Part shown: piece after piece, positions 52,818-61,355 of the stretch
Position numbering within the stretch: position 1 is the first letter of the stretch
How the letters are laid out: every line of letters starts with the position of its first letter
Source: JBGNFV01 sp049645705
Lineage (GTDB): Bacteria > Bacteroidota > Bacteroidia > Cytophagales > Cyclobacteriaceae
Reading direction: 5' to 3'
Assembly (NCBI GenBank): GCA_049645705.1
Contig: JBARUK010000004.1
Coordinates: forward strand, 254,542 to 318,541
DNA length: 64,000 bases
Notes under the pieces: generated by a model
Databases searched by the model: none
The model's input: only the letters and a program-made list of their open reading frames with translations
Told to the model about the DNA's origin: nothing
Made by a program: the position numbers and the translations under genes

Positions 52818-53720
52818 ATGACTGAAAACTCCCGCTCTTATGACCGCCTGTGCGGTCACGGTGATATCCGGGAGATAGCCAACATTACGGGCTACAATGT
52901 AAGCTATGTCCGAAAGGTACTGGACTCCCAGCGATCTAATAACATAATATCTGATATAGCGGATGACCTGATCCGGATGAGGGAAAGGGTACGCCGCAAA
53001 TACAAAATACTGATGCACGGTTCGGGTAAGAACAGGTCTTTCAGCCGGATGACTGATGTGGAAAACCTGCTGGTGGATATGCAGTTCCGCCCCACCCGCA
53101 GGCTGATGGACTCTGCGCTTCGCCGCCTGCACTCTGAGCAGGGCAGCGTGCGGCCGGAGGCGATCATAAATGCCCGGGAGGAGCTATCGCTGTATGACCG
53201 GCACATACTGAAATCGCTGGACTGGCTGAACACGCAGCGCATACAGGTGGAGGCATACCCGGAGCCGTTTTTACTCTGGCCGGTGGTGCAGTATGCTGCC
53301 TCATTTGTGCGGATGGGTACGGCGGATATAAAGGTGCGCCTGGAAGAAAATGAGCATAGCCACTCTATACTGGCAGACCCGCACCTGACGGGTACGCTTG
53401 TACGCTCACTGATATACCATATGCTGCGCATAACAGCACCAGGGGGTGAGGTAACGGTGTCTGCAACGGACACTACGGGTACACCTGTGCTGATAGTGGA
53501 AAGCCGCCCCTGCCTGCTGAACCGGCATTCGCTAAGTATGCTGAATGACACAAGTAAGCTGAAGGTGACCCGCTCGCAGGCGGACAACCTGGAGGCGGTG
53601 GCGGTGGCAGGTCAGTTTATCATGGAACTGCAGGATGGTGCACTGGAATGGAAGATGCACGCGGGCCAGACGGCTTCAGTAGCATTGAGCTTTGCCGAAG
53701 GAGCATCCCCGGAAAACTAG
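52818..53720 (+). CDS. HTH protein fused to a degenerate histidine-kinase ATPase fold
   Basis: A 300-residue protein of unusual make-up. Residues about 14-60 look like a helix-turn-helix (HGDIREIANITGYNVSYVRK, VLDSQRSNN). A helical linker follows, then a region (about 155-295) that aligns with the HATPase/GHKL fold: ILADPHLTGTLVRSLIYHML sits where the N box is, TAPGGEVTVSATDTTG after it, and a C-terminal HAGQTASVALSFAE like the G3 end. The ATP-binding residues are lost: no Asn in the N box, no DxGxG, no GxGLGL. No His box is present. It may be a transcription factor with a ligand- or partner-binding dead kinase module. Divergent from the XRE pair. Confidence 0.65.
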   Translation: MTENSRSYDRLCGHGDIREIANITGYNVSYVRKVLDSQRSNNIISDIADDLIRMRERVRRKYKILMHGSGKNRSFSRMTDVENLLVDMQFRPTRRLMDSALRRLHSEQGSVRPEAIINAREELSLYDRHILKSLDWLNTQRIQVEAYPEPFLLWPVVQYAASFVRMGTADIKVRLEENEHSHSILADPHLTGTLVRSLIYHMLRITAPGGEVTVSATDTTGTPVLIVESRPCLLNRHSLSMLNDTSKLKVTRSQADNLEAVAVAGQFIMELQDGALEWKMHAGQTASVALSFAEGASPEN

Positions 53721-53771
53721 CTGATGGGGGACATGGTGTCTCCTGCCGATATACTCTTTTCGTCTAATGAC

Positions 53772-53806
53772 AAAGCCTTTCACTGTGTGGTGAAAGGCTT
53801 TGTTCT
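53772..53806. terminator. Bidirectional intrinsic terminator
   Basis: Perfect 12-bp stem AAAGCCTTTCAC / GTGAAAGGCTTT with a 6-base loop, then GTTCTTTTC on the plus strand. Between convergent genes. Confidence 0.8.
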
Positions 53807-53833
53807 TTTCAGGTGTACAGTTGAGATATTGAT

Positions 53834-54178
53834 TCAGCCGCCCTGTGGTTTGGCTTTATAACCCTGGTCTTTTAGCAGGGTAAGTACCCTGTCACGCACG
53901 TTGCCCTGTATCAGGATCACGCCGTCTTTGTCACTGCCGCCTACGCCGCACTTTTGGCGCAGGGTCTTACCTAAGGCTTTGAGGTCTTCGGTACTGCCGG
54001 TAAACCCGTCTACCACGGTCACTTCCTTGTTACCTTTCTTACGGTCTATTCGTACTTTTAGCTCCTGCTGCTGAGAAGGTAGGGTTTCCTCGTCTCCATC
54101 ATTACCATCTTCGTACTCAAAATCGGGATCGGTAGAGAATACTACACCTTCACGGCCTTTGTTCTTTTTTCTGCCCAT
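53834..54178 (-). CDS. eIF1/SUI1 (YciH) family protein
   Basis: A 114-residue protein. The C-terminal SUI1 domain (about 40-114) has VRIDRKKGNKEVTVVDGFTG, LGKTLRQKCGVGGSDKDGVI and a final GNVRDRVLTLLKDQGYKAK, matching bacterial YciH. In eukaryotes and archaea the domain controls start-codon choice; in bacteria the role is less clear. The N-terminal tail is basic then acidic. Co-transcribed with the universal stress protein gene, 3 bases apart. Confidence 0.92.
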   Translation of the reverse strand: MGRKKNKGREGVVFSTDPDFEYEDGNDGDEETLPSQQQELKVRIDRKKGNKEVTVVDGFTGSTEDLKALGKTLRQKCGVGGSDKDGVILIQGNVRDRVLTLLKDQGYKAKPQGG

Positions 54179-54181
54179 AGT

Positions 54182-55024
54182 TTATCTTGCCATTTTACAG
54201 GTCCATACCGGTCTTTTGCTGTGGTTTACCACATCTTCTGCCACGCTGCCGCTCAGCAGATGCATAAGCCCGGTGCGGCCGTGAGTTCCCAGAGCGATCA
54301 TGTCGGCTCCTATATCATCTGCAAAGTAAATAATCCCGTCTTCTTCTCCAGAGTCGTTATAGATATTAAGGGTGTGGTTCTGAATACTGAATTGGTCAAC
54401 ATACTCATTCATAAGCCGTTTGATGTCACGGTCTGACTGGAAGCCCGAGGGGGTGTTGATTTTGACTATATGCAGGGTGGCGCCAAGCATATTCTGCAGC
54501 TTCACTACCTCTTCTACTACGTGGGGGTGGTCACCGGTAAGGTCGGTGGCAAACACAATGTTTTTAATGGAATCTACCTCCACAGGACTTTTGACGGTGA
54601 TGACAGGGGCTTTAGAGTGTCTCACTACCTTTTCGGTATTGGAGCCTATCAGTACTTCTTTTATACCGGATATGCCCTTGCTGCCCATTACGATCAGGTC
54701 GGCGTTACGCTCGGCTATTTCATTGGATATGGTATGAAAGGTGTGCCCTACGTGTACGACAGTCTCCAGGTTCAGATCAGCATAGGCCTCATTTGAGGCG
54801 GTAGCTTTCATTTTTTCTTTCATAGCCTTTAGCAGTTCCAGTACGTACACATCGTCTATTTGTGCACTACTGACCTGCCCCATGGTATTGAAGGAGGAGC
54901 CTGACTGCTCGATCACGTTCAACAGGAGAATTTTGGCATCGCTCTGGCGGGCGATCTGTGCGGCAAAGTCCAGGGCAAAGTTTGCCTGGTCTGAAAAATC
55001 GGTTGGGACGATTATTTGCTTCAT
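54182..55024 (-). CDS. Universal stress protein with two UspA domains
   Basis: A 280-residue tandem UspA protein. Domain 1 (about 1-145) has IIVPTDFSDQANFALDFAAQ and the ATP-binding type motif IVMGSKGISGIKEVLIGSNT; domain 2 (about 155-280) has IVFATDLTGDHPHVVEEVVK and IALGTHGRTGLMHLLSGSVA with HSKRPVWT. Both motifs of the G-2x-G-9x-G(S/T) type are recognisable, so ATP binding is likely. Role in stress adaptation; details unknown. Precedes the SUI1 gene. Confidence 0.92.
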   Translation of the reverse strand: MKQIIVPTDFSDQANFALDFAAQIARQSDAKILLLNVIEQSGSSFNTMGQVSSAQIDDVYVLELLKAMKEKMKATASNEAYADLNLETVVHVGHTFHTISNEIAERNADLIVMGSKGISGIKEVLIGSNTEKVVRHSKAPVITVKSPVEVDSIKNIVFATDLTGDHPHVVEEVVKLQNMLGATLHIVKINTPSGFQSDRDIKRLMNEYVDQFSIQNHTLNIYNDSGEEDGIIYFADDIGADMIALGTHGRTGLMHLLSGSVAEDVVNHSKRPVWTCKMAR

Positions 55025-55123
55025 CGTTTTGGTGAGTAAGTTGGTATAGCCATAAAAGCAGTCCGGACCCCATTCTGTTTGAACCGGCCCCGCGAAGCTT
55101 GCAGGAATTTACAGTCTGAACCC

Positions 55124-56056
55124 TCAGGCAAGCAGCAGGCCTATACCAAAAGTGAGTACGAAGACCAGGGTAGAGAGGGCCATTTGCTTAAGATACGGGT
55201 CCAGCTCGGCCGGGCGGGTACGGGTGGCTACGGCGCGGCCATTTATGACAAGCAGGGGAAAGGACAACAGAAAGAGCCACTGCCAGGAGCTCTGGTAGTT
55301 TAGCAGCGTAAACACTACGGCACAGCCAGCCGCCAGGATTAATAGGGTGAGGTGGTAGCCCACGGCTGCCCTTCGACCTATGCGTACGGGTATGCTCCGC
55401 TTACCACTGGCACGGTCGCTTTCTATATCGCGCACATTATTTACATTCAGCACGGCGGCAGACAGCAGCCCGACGCTAAGAGCAGGTAGCAGGACATCCA
55501 GCCGCCAGCCATCGGCATGCAGATAGTAGGTACCTCCTACCCCGAGCACCCCGAAGAAAAGCAGCACGCTGAGATCTCCTAGGCCGGCGTAACCGTAGGG
55601 TTTATCAGTAGCAGTGTAGGCTATGGCTGCACCGATGGCCAGCAGGCCCATCAGCAGGAAGAAAAGCAATACACCCCAGGCATTGCCCAGTGCCAGGTAG
55701 ATCAGTAGGAGACCTGACAGAAAGGAAAGTGCGGCAAAGAGATACATGGCCGCCTTCATCTGCCCGGAGCTGATGACACCAGCCTGTACGGCGCGGGCCG
55801 GCCCTTCGCGCTCGTCGTTGTCCACACCGTGGCGCGAGTCGCCGTAGTCATTGGCAAGGTTACTGAGTATCTGCAAAAACAGGGTGGTAAGGGCTGCCAG
55901 CCAGAACACCACGGGGCGATAAGTGCCTTGGAAGGCGGCCAGAAAACTGCCCATGCCAATGCATGACAAGGCCAGGGGAAGGGTGCGAAGCCGGGCCGCA
56001 TAAAGCCAGGCCTTAAATTTGCTTTGGGGTACCTGCAGGTCAGATGATTGTTTCAC
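55124..56056 (-). CDS. menA: 1,4-dihydroxy-2-naphthoate polyprenyltransferase
   Basis: A 310-residue UbiA-family membrane enzyme with about eight helices, which attaches the prenyl chain to DHNA to form demethylmenaquinone. The two Asp-rich motifs are present: NLANDYGDSRHGVDNDEREG (about residue 68) and NVNNVRDIESDRASGKRSIP (about 202). The start codon is GTG, 9 bases after TATTTTAG, a near-match to the -7 element. Indicates menaquinone respiration. It lies 24 bases after the aspartate kinase gene on the same strand. Confidence 0.93.
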   Translation of the reverse strand: MKQSSDLQVPQSKFKAWLYAARLRTLPLALSCIGMGSFLAAFQGTYRPVVFWLAALTTLFLQILSNLANDYGDSRHGVDNDEREGPARAVQAGVISSGQMKAAMYLFAALSFLSGLLLIYLALGNAWGVLLFFLLMGLLAIGAAIAYTATDKPYGYAGLGDLSVLLFFGVLGVGGTYYLHADGWRLDVLLPALSVGLLSAAVLNVNNVRDIESDRASGKRSIPVRIGRRAAVGYHLTLLILAAGCAVVFTLLNYQSSWQWLFLLSFPLLVINGRAVATRTRPAELDPYLKQMALSTLVFVLTFGIGLLLA

Positions 56057-56079
56057 GCTGCTAAAATAGGAGATATTGA

Positions 56080-57366
56080 CTAATCGGGCGCAACTGATCT
56101 TACAACAAGGTGCACATTACTACGGGTTCGCTGCTCCATCAGCACCTCATCGTCCGGTAAAAGTCCGGCCAGTACAGATGCCAGTACGTCCTCATCAAAG
56201 TTCTTGATGGTGATGAGGCGAATATTATCATTGTTATGCCGCACCTGAAAATCATTTCCGAGGTATTTGAGCATTTCCTGTAGCTTATCCTCCCGGTAGT
56301 CGGCGCATATACTCAGTGACACGGCGGAGTTCTGCATGACATTCAGCCGGATATCAAAGGTATCGAGGGCATGGTAGATAAGCATCAGGTGCTTCTCATT
56401 GATAAAGGTAAAGCCGGGCATGCCAAATGTGAGCAGTACCTGATTCAGCTTGAAAATGACCGCCGGTGACAAGTCCTCTACCTCGCAGTCATGGATGACG
56501 GTACCGGGCTGATCGTATTTAAGGAAGGAACGTACGTACAGCGGGATGTTCTTTTCGGCCAGGGGGCCGATTGTTTTTGGGTGAATGACAGAGGCGCCAT
56601 AATAGGTCATTTCCGCAGCCTCGCGATAGGGCAGCTCTTTGTACAGTACGGTGTTCTTCACCATTTTGGGATCGCCACTAAGTATACCGGGCACATCCTT
56701 CCAAATAGTAACTGACTCAGCTTCAAGACAGTGAGCCATAATGGCGGCGGTATAGTCGGACCCTTCACGGCCGAGCGTAACGGTACGGCCGCGAAGGTCA
56801 CTACCGATAAAGCCCTGGGTGACGAAAAAAGCAACCCGGGGATAGCGCTCTACTTCCAGCCGCACATTGGTACGGGTGCTGTTCCAATCTACCCGTGCAT
56901 TACGAAAACGGCTATCGGTGCGCACGAGACGGCGTGCGTCCATCCAATTAGTGGAATATTCTTTTTTGTTTAAATACGCTTCGACAATGGTGGTGGACAC
57001 AAGCTCTCCTACCGAGATCACTTTGTCATATATTTCGTCGGCCTCCAGTCTACCTGCCTGCTGCAGGTAGCTGCCCACTTCATCAAATATCAGGTCGGTG
57101 CGGGTGTGTATTCCCCCGGGATCGTCTTTATCAAACAGCTCATTGACAATGTCTCTGTGAAACTCCCGGATGCCCTCTAAGGCTAATTTCCAGTCACTTT
57201 TTTCGTAAAATAGTGCTAGTACCTTTTCAAGTGCATTTGTCGTTTTTCCCATAGCGGAAACGACTACGACTATGCGTTCAGTACGGTATCTCTCAAGTAT
57301 TTGAGCTACGTTACGTACCGCTCCGGCGTTTTTTACACTGGCTCCTCCAAACTTAAAAATCTTCAT
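56080..57366 (-). CDS. lysC: Aspartate kinase, monofunctional
   Basis: About 428 residues. Aspartokinase phosphorylates aspartate as the first step toward lysine, threonine, methionine and diaminopimelate. Seen: MKIFKFGGASVKNAGAVRNV, TVTLGREGSDYTAAIMAHCL, ESVTIWKDVPGILSGDPKMV and YYGASVIHPKTIGPLAEKNI, then C-terminal ACT-like domains (about 320-425) that sense end products. There is no fused homoserine dehydrogenase. The family start favours 57366 over the ATG five codons earlier. Divergent from fbp. Confidence 0.93.
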   Translation of the reverse strand: MKIFKFGGASVKNAGAVRNVAQILERYRTERIVVVVSAMGKTTNALEKVLALFYEKSDWKLALEGIREFHRDIVNELFDKDDPGGIHTRTDLIFDEVGSYLQQAGRLEADEIYDKVISVGELVSTTIVEAYLNKKEYSTNWMDARRLVRTDSRFRNARVDWNSTRTNVRLEVERYPRVAFFVTQGFIGSDLRGRTVTLGREGSDYTAAIMAHCLEAESVTIWKDVPGILSGDPKMVKNTVLYKELPYREAAEMTYYGASVIHPKTIGPLAEKNIPLYVRSFLKYDQPGTVIHDCEVEDLSPAVIFKLNQVLLTFGMPGFTFINEKHLMLIYHALDTFDIRLNVMQNSAVSLSICADYREDKLQEMLKYLGNDFQVRHNNDNIRLITIKNFDEDVLASVLAGLLPDDEVLMEQRTRSNVHLVVRSVAPD

Positions 57367-57461
57367 AAAGCTTGCATGCAAACGATTTAAATGCCTAATT
57401 TCGCATACTATTGCGCGAGCATTTTTTTATATTTACTGAAGGTATCAAAATAACACATCAG

Positions 57462-58505
57462 ATGGATAGTAATAATCTGGGTTTACCTGTGGGAACCACG
57501 TTAGATCGGTTCATAAAACGTAAGCAAGATGACTTCCCATATGCTACCGGTGAACTTAGTCAACTACTGAGAGACATTGCCCTGGCAGGTAAGATCATAA
57601 ATCGCGAGATCAGCCGCTCCGGACTGCTGGGTATAGGCGGAGCCTTCGGGGCTACCAACGTGCAGGGAGAAGAGCAGCAAAAGCTGGATGTTATAGCTGA
57701 TATCCGCTTTACCCGCGCTCTTAGAAACGGTGGCGAAGTGTGCGCCATTATATCAGAAGAAGAAGAAAAAATAATCGATCTTGGAAACCATAGTGGCCGC
57801 TACGTGGTAGCCATGGATCCCCTGGACGGGTCTTCCAACATCGACGTAAACGTATCCATAGGTACTATCTTTAGTGTATTCCGCAGGATTTCGCCCGTAG
57901 GCGGCCCTATTACGGAGGAAGATGTGCTGCAAAAGGGTACCGAGCAGGTGGCTGCAGGCTATATACTATATGGCTCCAGCACTATGCTTGTATACACTAC
58001 CGGTCATGGTGTAAACGGCTTCACGTATGAGCCAAGCCTGGGAGAGTTCTTCCTGTCGCACCAGAACATTACCACGCCTGACGATGGAAAGATATTTTCT
58101 ATAAATGAAGGAAGCTGGGATACGTTTGACCAGTGTATACGTGACTATATCCAGGAGTGCAAGGACTGTCAGTACAGCGGACGCTATATCGGCTCACTGG
58201 TAGCAGACTTTCACCGTAATCTGCTGAAGGGTGGTATCTACATATACCCCCGCAATGATAAAAGCCCCAAAGGTAAGCTCAGACTCATGTATGAGTGTAA
58301 TGCACTTGCCTTTATAGTGGAGCAGTCCGGCGGTATGGCAACTGACGGAACCAGACGTATCCTGGAAATAGAACCAACCGAATTACATCAGCGTGTACCA
58401 CTGTTTATCGGCTCGCCCAAGATGGTGGAAAAAGCCATGGAATATGTGCGCGCAGATGCTCTTGCTACAGGAGCAGCAAGCAGCAAAAAGATGAAAACGG
58501 CTTAA
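57462..58505 (+). CDS. fbp: Fructose-1,6-bisphosphatase class I
   Basis: About 347 residues. Class I FBPase removes the 1-phosphate of fructose-1,6-bisphosphate in gluconeogenesis. Metal and phosphate sites: EEEEKIIDLGNHSGRYVVAM, DPLDGSSNIDVNVSIGTIFS, and GGIYIYPRNDKSPKGKLRLM with EQSGGMATDG. I choose ATG 57462 (MDSNNLGLPVGTTLDRFI); the frame extends upstream to a TTG, but nothing before the ATG resembles the family. Divergent from the aspartate kinase gene. Confidence 0.96.
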   Translation: MDSNNLGLPVGTTLDRFIKRKQDDFPYATGELSQLLRDIALAGKIINREISRSGLLGIGGAFGATNVQGEEQQKLDVIADIRFTRALRNGGEVCAIISEEEEKIIDLGNHSGRYVVAMDPLDGSSNIDVNVSIGTIFSVFRRISPVGGPITEEDVLQKGTEQVAAGYILYGSSTMLVYTTGHGVNGFTYEPSLGEFFLSHQNITTPDDGKIFSINEGSWDTFDQCIRDYIQECKDCQYSGRYIGSLVADFHRNLLKGGIYIYPRNDKSPKGKLRLMYECNALAFIVEQSGGMATDGTRRILEIEPTELHQRVPLFIGSPKMVEKAMEYVRADALATGAASSKKMKTA

Positions 58506-58535
58506 TTAATGTAATGTATCGATCGTAAGCAATTG

Positions 58536-58570
58536 AAAAAGGGAGTCGGTTCGTGCCGACTCTTTTTTTT
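58536..58570 (+). terminator. Intrinsic terminator after fbp
   Basis: Stem GAGTCGG / CCGACTC (7 bp, loop 6) preceded by an A run and followed by eight Ts. Confidence 0.88.
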
Positions 58571-58606
58571 GCCTTACCCTTACGAAGCGGAATATAAGAT
58601 TTCAGA

Positions 58607-59179
58607 TCAGGCGGGCACACCCTCACTAATGCCTGCAAAGCGTCGGATGACTTCCATATCCAGGCGATCTTTGAGCTTCTGAGTATAGTGAAAGTGCTTA
58701 ACTATCAGTCCGGGGCCTAACAGAAATTCAGCAGGCATGGTACTGATAGACTCACCGTCTGCCATCGGGTGCATAGGTACCCCTTTTACCTTGGCTTTGA
58801 TAGCAGACTGCACGAAGTACTTCAGGTGGCCTACTGCACTCTTCCTGCCAGACTCCTCCAGTCCATAGTTAGCATACCATTCTTTTTCGGGATCGGATAT
58901 GATAGGTACAGGATTTACTTCTTTGTGAAAAGTACTTCGCAGCAGTACCTGTTTGCCAGACTCGAAGAAGAAGATCATTTCCATTCCCATACCCTTAAGC
59001 TTAAGCTCTTCACGCAATTTGGTCAATGCATGAACTCTCAGGTTACAAAAAGGGCAACCGGCATGCCTGAAAAAGGCGATCATCACCTTTCTGTCAGCAA
59101 AATCCTCCAGGCGTATGCGTCTGTCAAAAATATCGATCAAATCAAACGACGGAGCTTTAACATCAGTAGATATAGCCAT
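58607..59179 (-). CDS. AhpC/TSA-type redoxin
   Basis: A 190-residue thioredoxin-fold protein of the AhpC/TSA group. The active site is FFRHAGCPFCNLRVHAL, a CxxC rather than the peroxiredoxin PxxxTxxC, as in PRX-like2 and selenoprotein-related redoxins. Further marks are LKLKGMGMEMIFFFESGKQV and LGPGLIVKHFHYT. Likely a cytoplasmic thiol-disulfide or peroxide-reducing enzyme; substrate unknown. No signal peptide. Stands alone. Confidence 0.85.
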   Translation of the reverse strand: MAISTDVKAPSFDLIDIFDRRIRLEDFADRKVMIAFFRHAGCPFCNLRVHALTKLREELKLKGMGMEMIFFFESGKQVLLRSTFHKEVNPVPIISDPEKEWYANYGLEESGRKSAVGHLKYFVQSAIKAKVKGVPMHPMADGESISTMPAEFLLGPGLIVKHFHYTQKLKDRLDMEVIRRFAGISEGVPA

Positions 59180-59296
59180 AAATGCAATCAGATTATTCGA
59201 ATATACGAAGGGTTCGGACTAGAAAGATTGATTTGTGAATAAATAATCTTACAATAAATATATACTATCCAGGGTAAATTTTCTCCGATCTGTAAG

Positions 59297-59629
59297 TTAT
59301 TTCCTGTATCTCAACCGTGTTTCTGCCTTCTGCCACTCTCTTTCCAGCACCAGTGCGGCTATCTTATGAGACAGACGGCCGGGTGGCGAGGTGGCTATAG
59401 CCTGCCTGAAGGCTTCTTCTGATACATCTATCCGGTACATAATTTGCATAAGCTTTTCCATATCGTAGTCCATGAGCCAGCGAATGATCTTTTCTACCCG
59501 ATCTCTGAGATCAGCCTCATCTGACCGGACAGGAATAGCAGCCTGTTGTTCCAGTTCGAAGTGCCTGTTAAGCAACCTTACGCTTTCGCTCATTCTTTCG
59601 TCGTCTGAGATCATATTCTGACTGTTCAT
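59297..59629 (-). CDS. Small helical protein of unknown function
   Basis: A 110-residue, mostly helical, charged protein: DERMSESVRLLNRHFELEQQ, LRDRVEKIIRWLMDYDMEKL, MYRIDVSEEAFRQAIATSPP, HKIAALVLEREWQKAETRLR. No signal peptide or membrane helix. I do not recognise a named family, but similar small helical proteins are found in Bacteroidota genomes. It is transcribed divergently from the SRAP gene with 73 bases between, so the promoter region is shared. Confidence 0.7.
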   Translation of the reverse strand: MNSQNMISDDERMSESVRLLNRHFELEQQAAIPVRSDEADLRDRVEKIIRWLMDYDMEKLMQIMYRIDVSEEAFRQAIATSPPGRLSHKIAALVLEREWQKAETRLRYRK

Positions 59630-59702
59630 TTCCCTTCATTTAAACTGCCACACGTATTTTTCGTACATAAATACACTGACTATCAATTATTACTATTCAA
59701 TT

Positions 59703-60413
59703 ATGTGTGGCAGATACAGCATATCAAAAATACAAAAAACGATAGAGAAAGCCCTGAATGACAGCATGGGTGCCAGCTTTACTTTTGACTTCTTGCCGGT
59801 ATACAATGCAGCGCCGAGCATGGGCTTGCCGGTAATAGCCAATGAATCGCCGAATGAGATCGTACCGTACAGGTGGGGCCTGATTCCTTTCTGGGCAAAA
59901 GATGAGAAAATAGGCTATAAAATGATCAACGCACGACGTGAAACGCTGCTGGAAAAGCCTTCTTTCAAAACCTCTGCCCGCAAAAAACGCTGCCTGGTAC
60001 TAGCCGACGGGTACTACGAATGGCAGAAGCTACCAGACAAAAAAACGAAGCAACCATACCGCATACAGCCTACGGACCAGGATTTGTTTGCCTTTGCGGG
60101 CATATGGGATGAGTGGCACGATAAGCAGACGGGGGAAGTGGTACGGTCCTTTAGTGTGATCACTACCCAGCCTCCGGAAAATATAGCGCATATACATGAC
60201 CGCATGCCGGTAATACTGGAGGCGGACCACCAGGAAGCATGGCTTAGCGACAGCCTGAAGGATGATGATATACAAGCCCTGCTGGACGGCTACAAAGGTG
60301 ATAAAATGGACTTTTATGCTGTAAGTACGGAAGTGAACAGCCCCTCTAATAATACGGAGTCAGTAATAGAACCGGTGAAGGAGCAGGGAGGCGAACAGGC
60401 CTCACTTTTCTAG
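59703..60413 (+). CDS. SOS-response-associated peptidase (SRAP, YedK/HMCES)
   Basis: A 236-residue SRAP protein. The catalytic Cys is residue 2 (MCGRYSISK), which after Met removal makes a thiazolidine crosslink with abasic sites in single-stranded DNA and shields them. The other active-site residues are visible: Asn in YKMINARRETLLEKPSF, Glu in ADGYYEWQK, and His in IAHIHDRMPVIL. Odd point: the protein ends in EQGGEQASLF, and QASLF fits the bacterial sliding-clamp-binding consensus QxxLF. Human HMCES has a C-terminal PIP box, so this would be a parallel case. Confidence 0.94.
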   Translation: MCGRYSISKIQKTIEKALNDSMGASFTFDFLPVYNAAPSMGLPVIANESPNEIVPYRWGLIPFWAKDEKIGYKMINARRETLLEKPSFKTSARKKRCLVLADGYYEWQKLPDKKTKQPYRIQPTDQDLFAFAGIWDEWHDKQTGEVVRSFSVITTQPPENIAHIHDRMPVILEADHQEAWLSDSLKDDDIQALLDGYKGDKMDFYAVSTEVNSPSNNTESVIEPVKEQGGEQASLF

Positions 60414-60473
60414 CTGTAATATATGACCTGAAAATGAACTGCCGGTTGCCAGTGATTCGCTTACCTTTAGGGG

Positions 60474-60941
60474 ATGAGATCATTTGGAGTATCATTGCTC
60501 ACCCTCTGCGGACTACTATGGCTGCTTACCGGATTTGTCAGATCTGACAATACGCGTACGTTCATATACCGCAACGAACCGGTAATAACGACTACGAATG
60601 TTCCTGCCCGCTTTTTAGGGAAGTACACCGGCCGCAACGGTGGGTACCTGGAACTGAGAGGTGATGGCACGGGTACCTATGTGTACGACTACTTTGTCTA
60701 CCCTACTGAGGGCTGTGTGCCCGGCCCGGTAGCAATAGAGTGGGGTTTCCTGATCAATGAAAAAGGCGGTGTCTTCCGCTATGATCGCCAGTACGGATAC
60801 TCCTATCCCGTAATTTTGAAAGCCACCAGTGAAAACACCAGTTTTCAGGGCTGCCGGGAAACGGTGATAATGGACTACATACTGGTACGTGGCAAAGAAC
60901 TTAGCGTATCTTCATCAGATGACTGGGTCAAGTATTTCTGA
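60474..60941 (+). CDS. Exported protein of unknown function
   Basis: A 155-residue protein with a hydrophobic N-terminal segment (GVSLLTLCGLLWLLTGFV). The body is beta-rich with many Tyr and Gly: FLGKYTGRNGGYLELRGDGT, TYVYDYFVYPTEGCVPGPVA, and a C-terminal ETVIMDYILVRGKELSVSS. Two Cys (EGCVPG, QGCRETV) may form a disulfide. No family recognised. Ends 200 bases before the RiPP locus; I see no evidence that it belongs to it. Confidence 0.65.
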   Translation: MRSFGVSLLTLCGLLWLLTGFVRSDNTRTFIYRNEPVITTTNVPARFLGKYTGRNGGYLELRGDGTGTYVYDYFVYPTEGCVPGPVAIEWGFLINEKGGVFRYDRQYGYSYPVILKATSENTSFQGCRETVIMDYILVRGKELSVSSSDDWVKYF

Positions 60942-61084
60942 TACACAGCTCCTTATCAACAACTCCCCTAATAAAAGGCATATAGGCGCGCCTTTACTGA
61001 ATTGGAAAGGCCTGACCACAGACAGGGACTACCCTGCTATGAACAGGTGGATCGCTTAAAAGAAGGAAAGTACCTGAAATAAAT

Positions 61085-61115
61085 TTTGGTATTAGTCTTC
61101 TTACTCGTATTTTCA
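61085..61115 (+). promoter_or_regulatory. Promoter of the RiPP locus
   Basis: TTTG (61085-61088) and TATTTTCA (61108-61115) are 19 bases apart, which is the Bacteroidota -33/-7 layout; the -7 half matches TAnnTTTG at four of six fixed positions. The word TCGTATTTTCA (61105-61115) is repeated at 63652-63662 before the second precursor. Confidence 0.5.
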
Positions 61116-61144
61116 TGGAAGCTAACTATGAAAACCACAGAATT

Positions 61145-61324
61145 ATGAAAAAACTAGAAACCATCCATTCTTTTGCCCTCAAAAATGATTCCTCTAAAAT
61201 AAATGGCGGAGCTGAACCTGTAGGTGCCATAGGCATTGACCCTTCGACCTATGTGTTCATTACTACCTATGATGTTGTTGCCGATGGCTCGTCGTACTCA
61301 GACGTTCAGTGTGTAGGAGACTAA
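61145..61324 (+). CDS. RiPP precursor peptide 1 (grasp-with-spasm locus)
   Basis: A 59-residue peptide. The leader MKKLETIHSFALKNDSSKIN ends in Gly-Gly (residues 21-22) in the way of the GG-Bacteroidales precursor family, whose peptides are cut after GG by an exporter peptidase. The 37-residue core (starting AEPVGAIG) is rich in Thr, Ser, Tyr and Asp: GIDPSTYVFITTYDVVADGS, plus a C-terminal VQCVGD. These are the residues ATP-grasp ligases join as esters or amides. The start at 61145 is preferred over ATG 61115, which lies in the promoter and has no counterpart in the second precursor. Confidence 0.85.
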   Translation: MKKLETIHSFALKNDSSKINGGAEPVGAIGIDPSTYVFITTYDVVADGSSYSDVQCVGD

Positions 61325-61355
61325 GACTCCCTATCCGGATATGACGTAAAATTAT

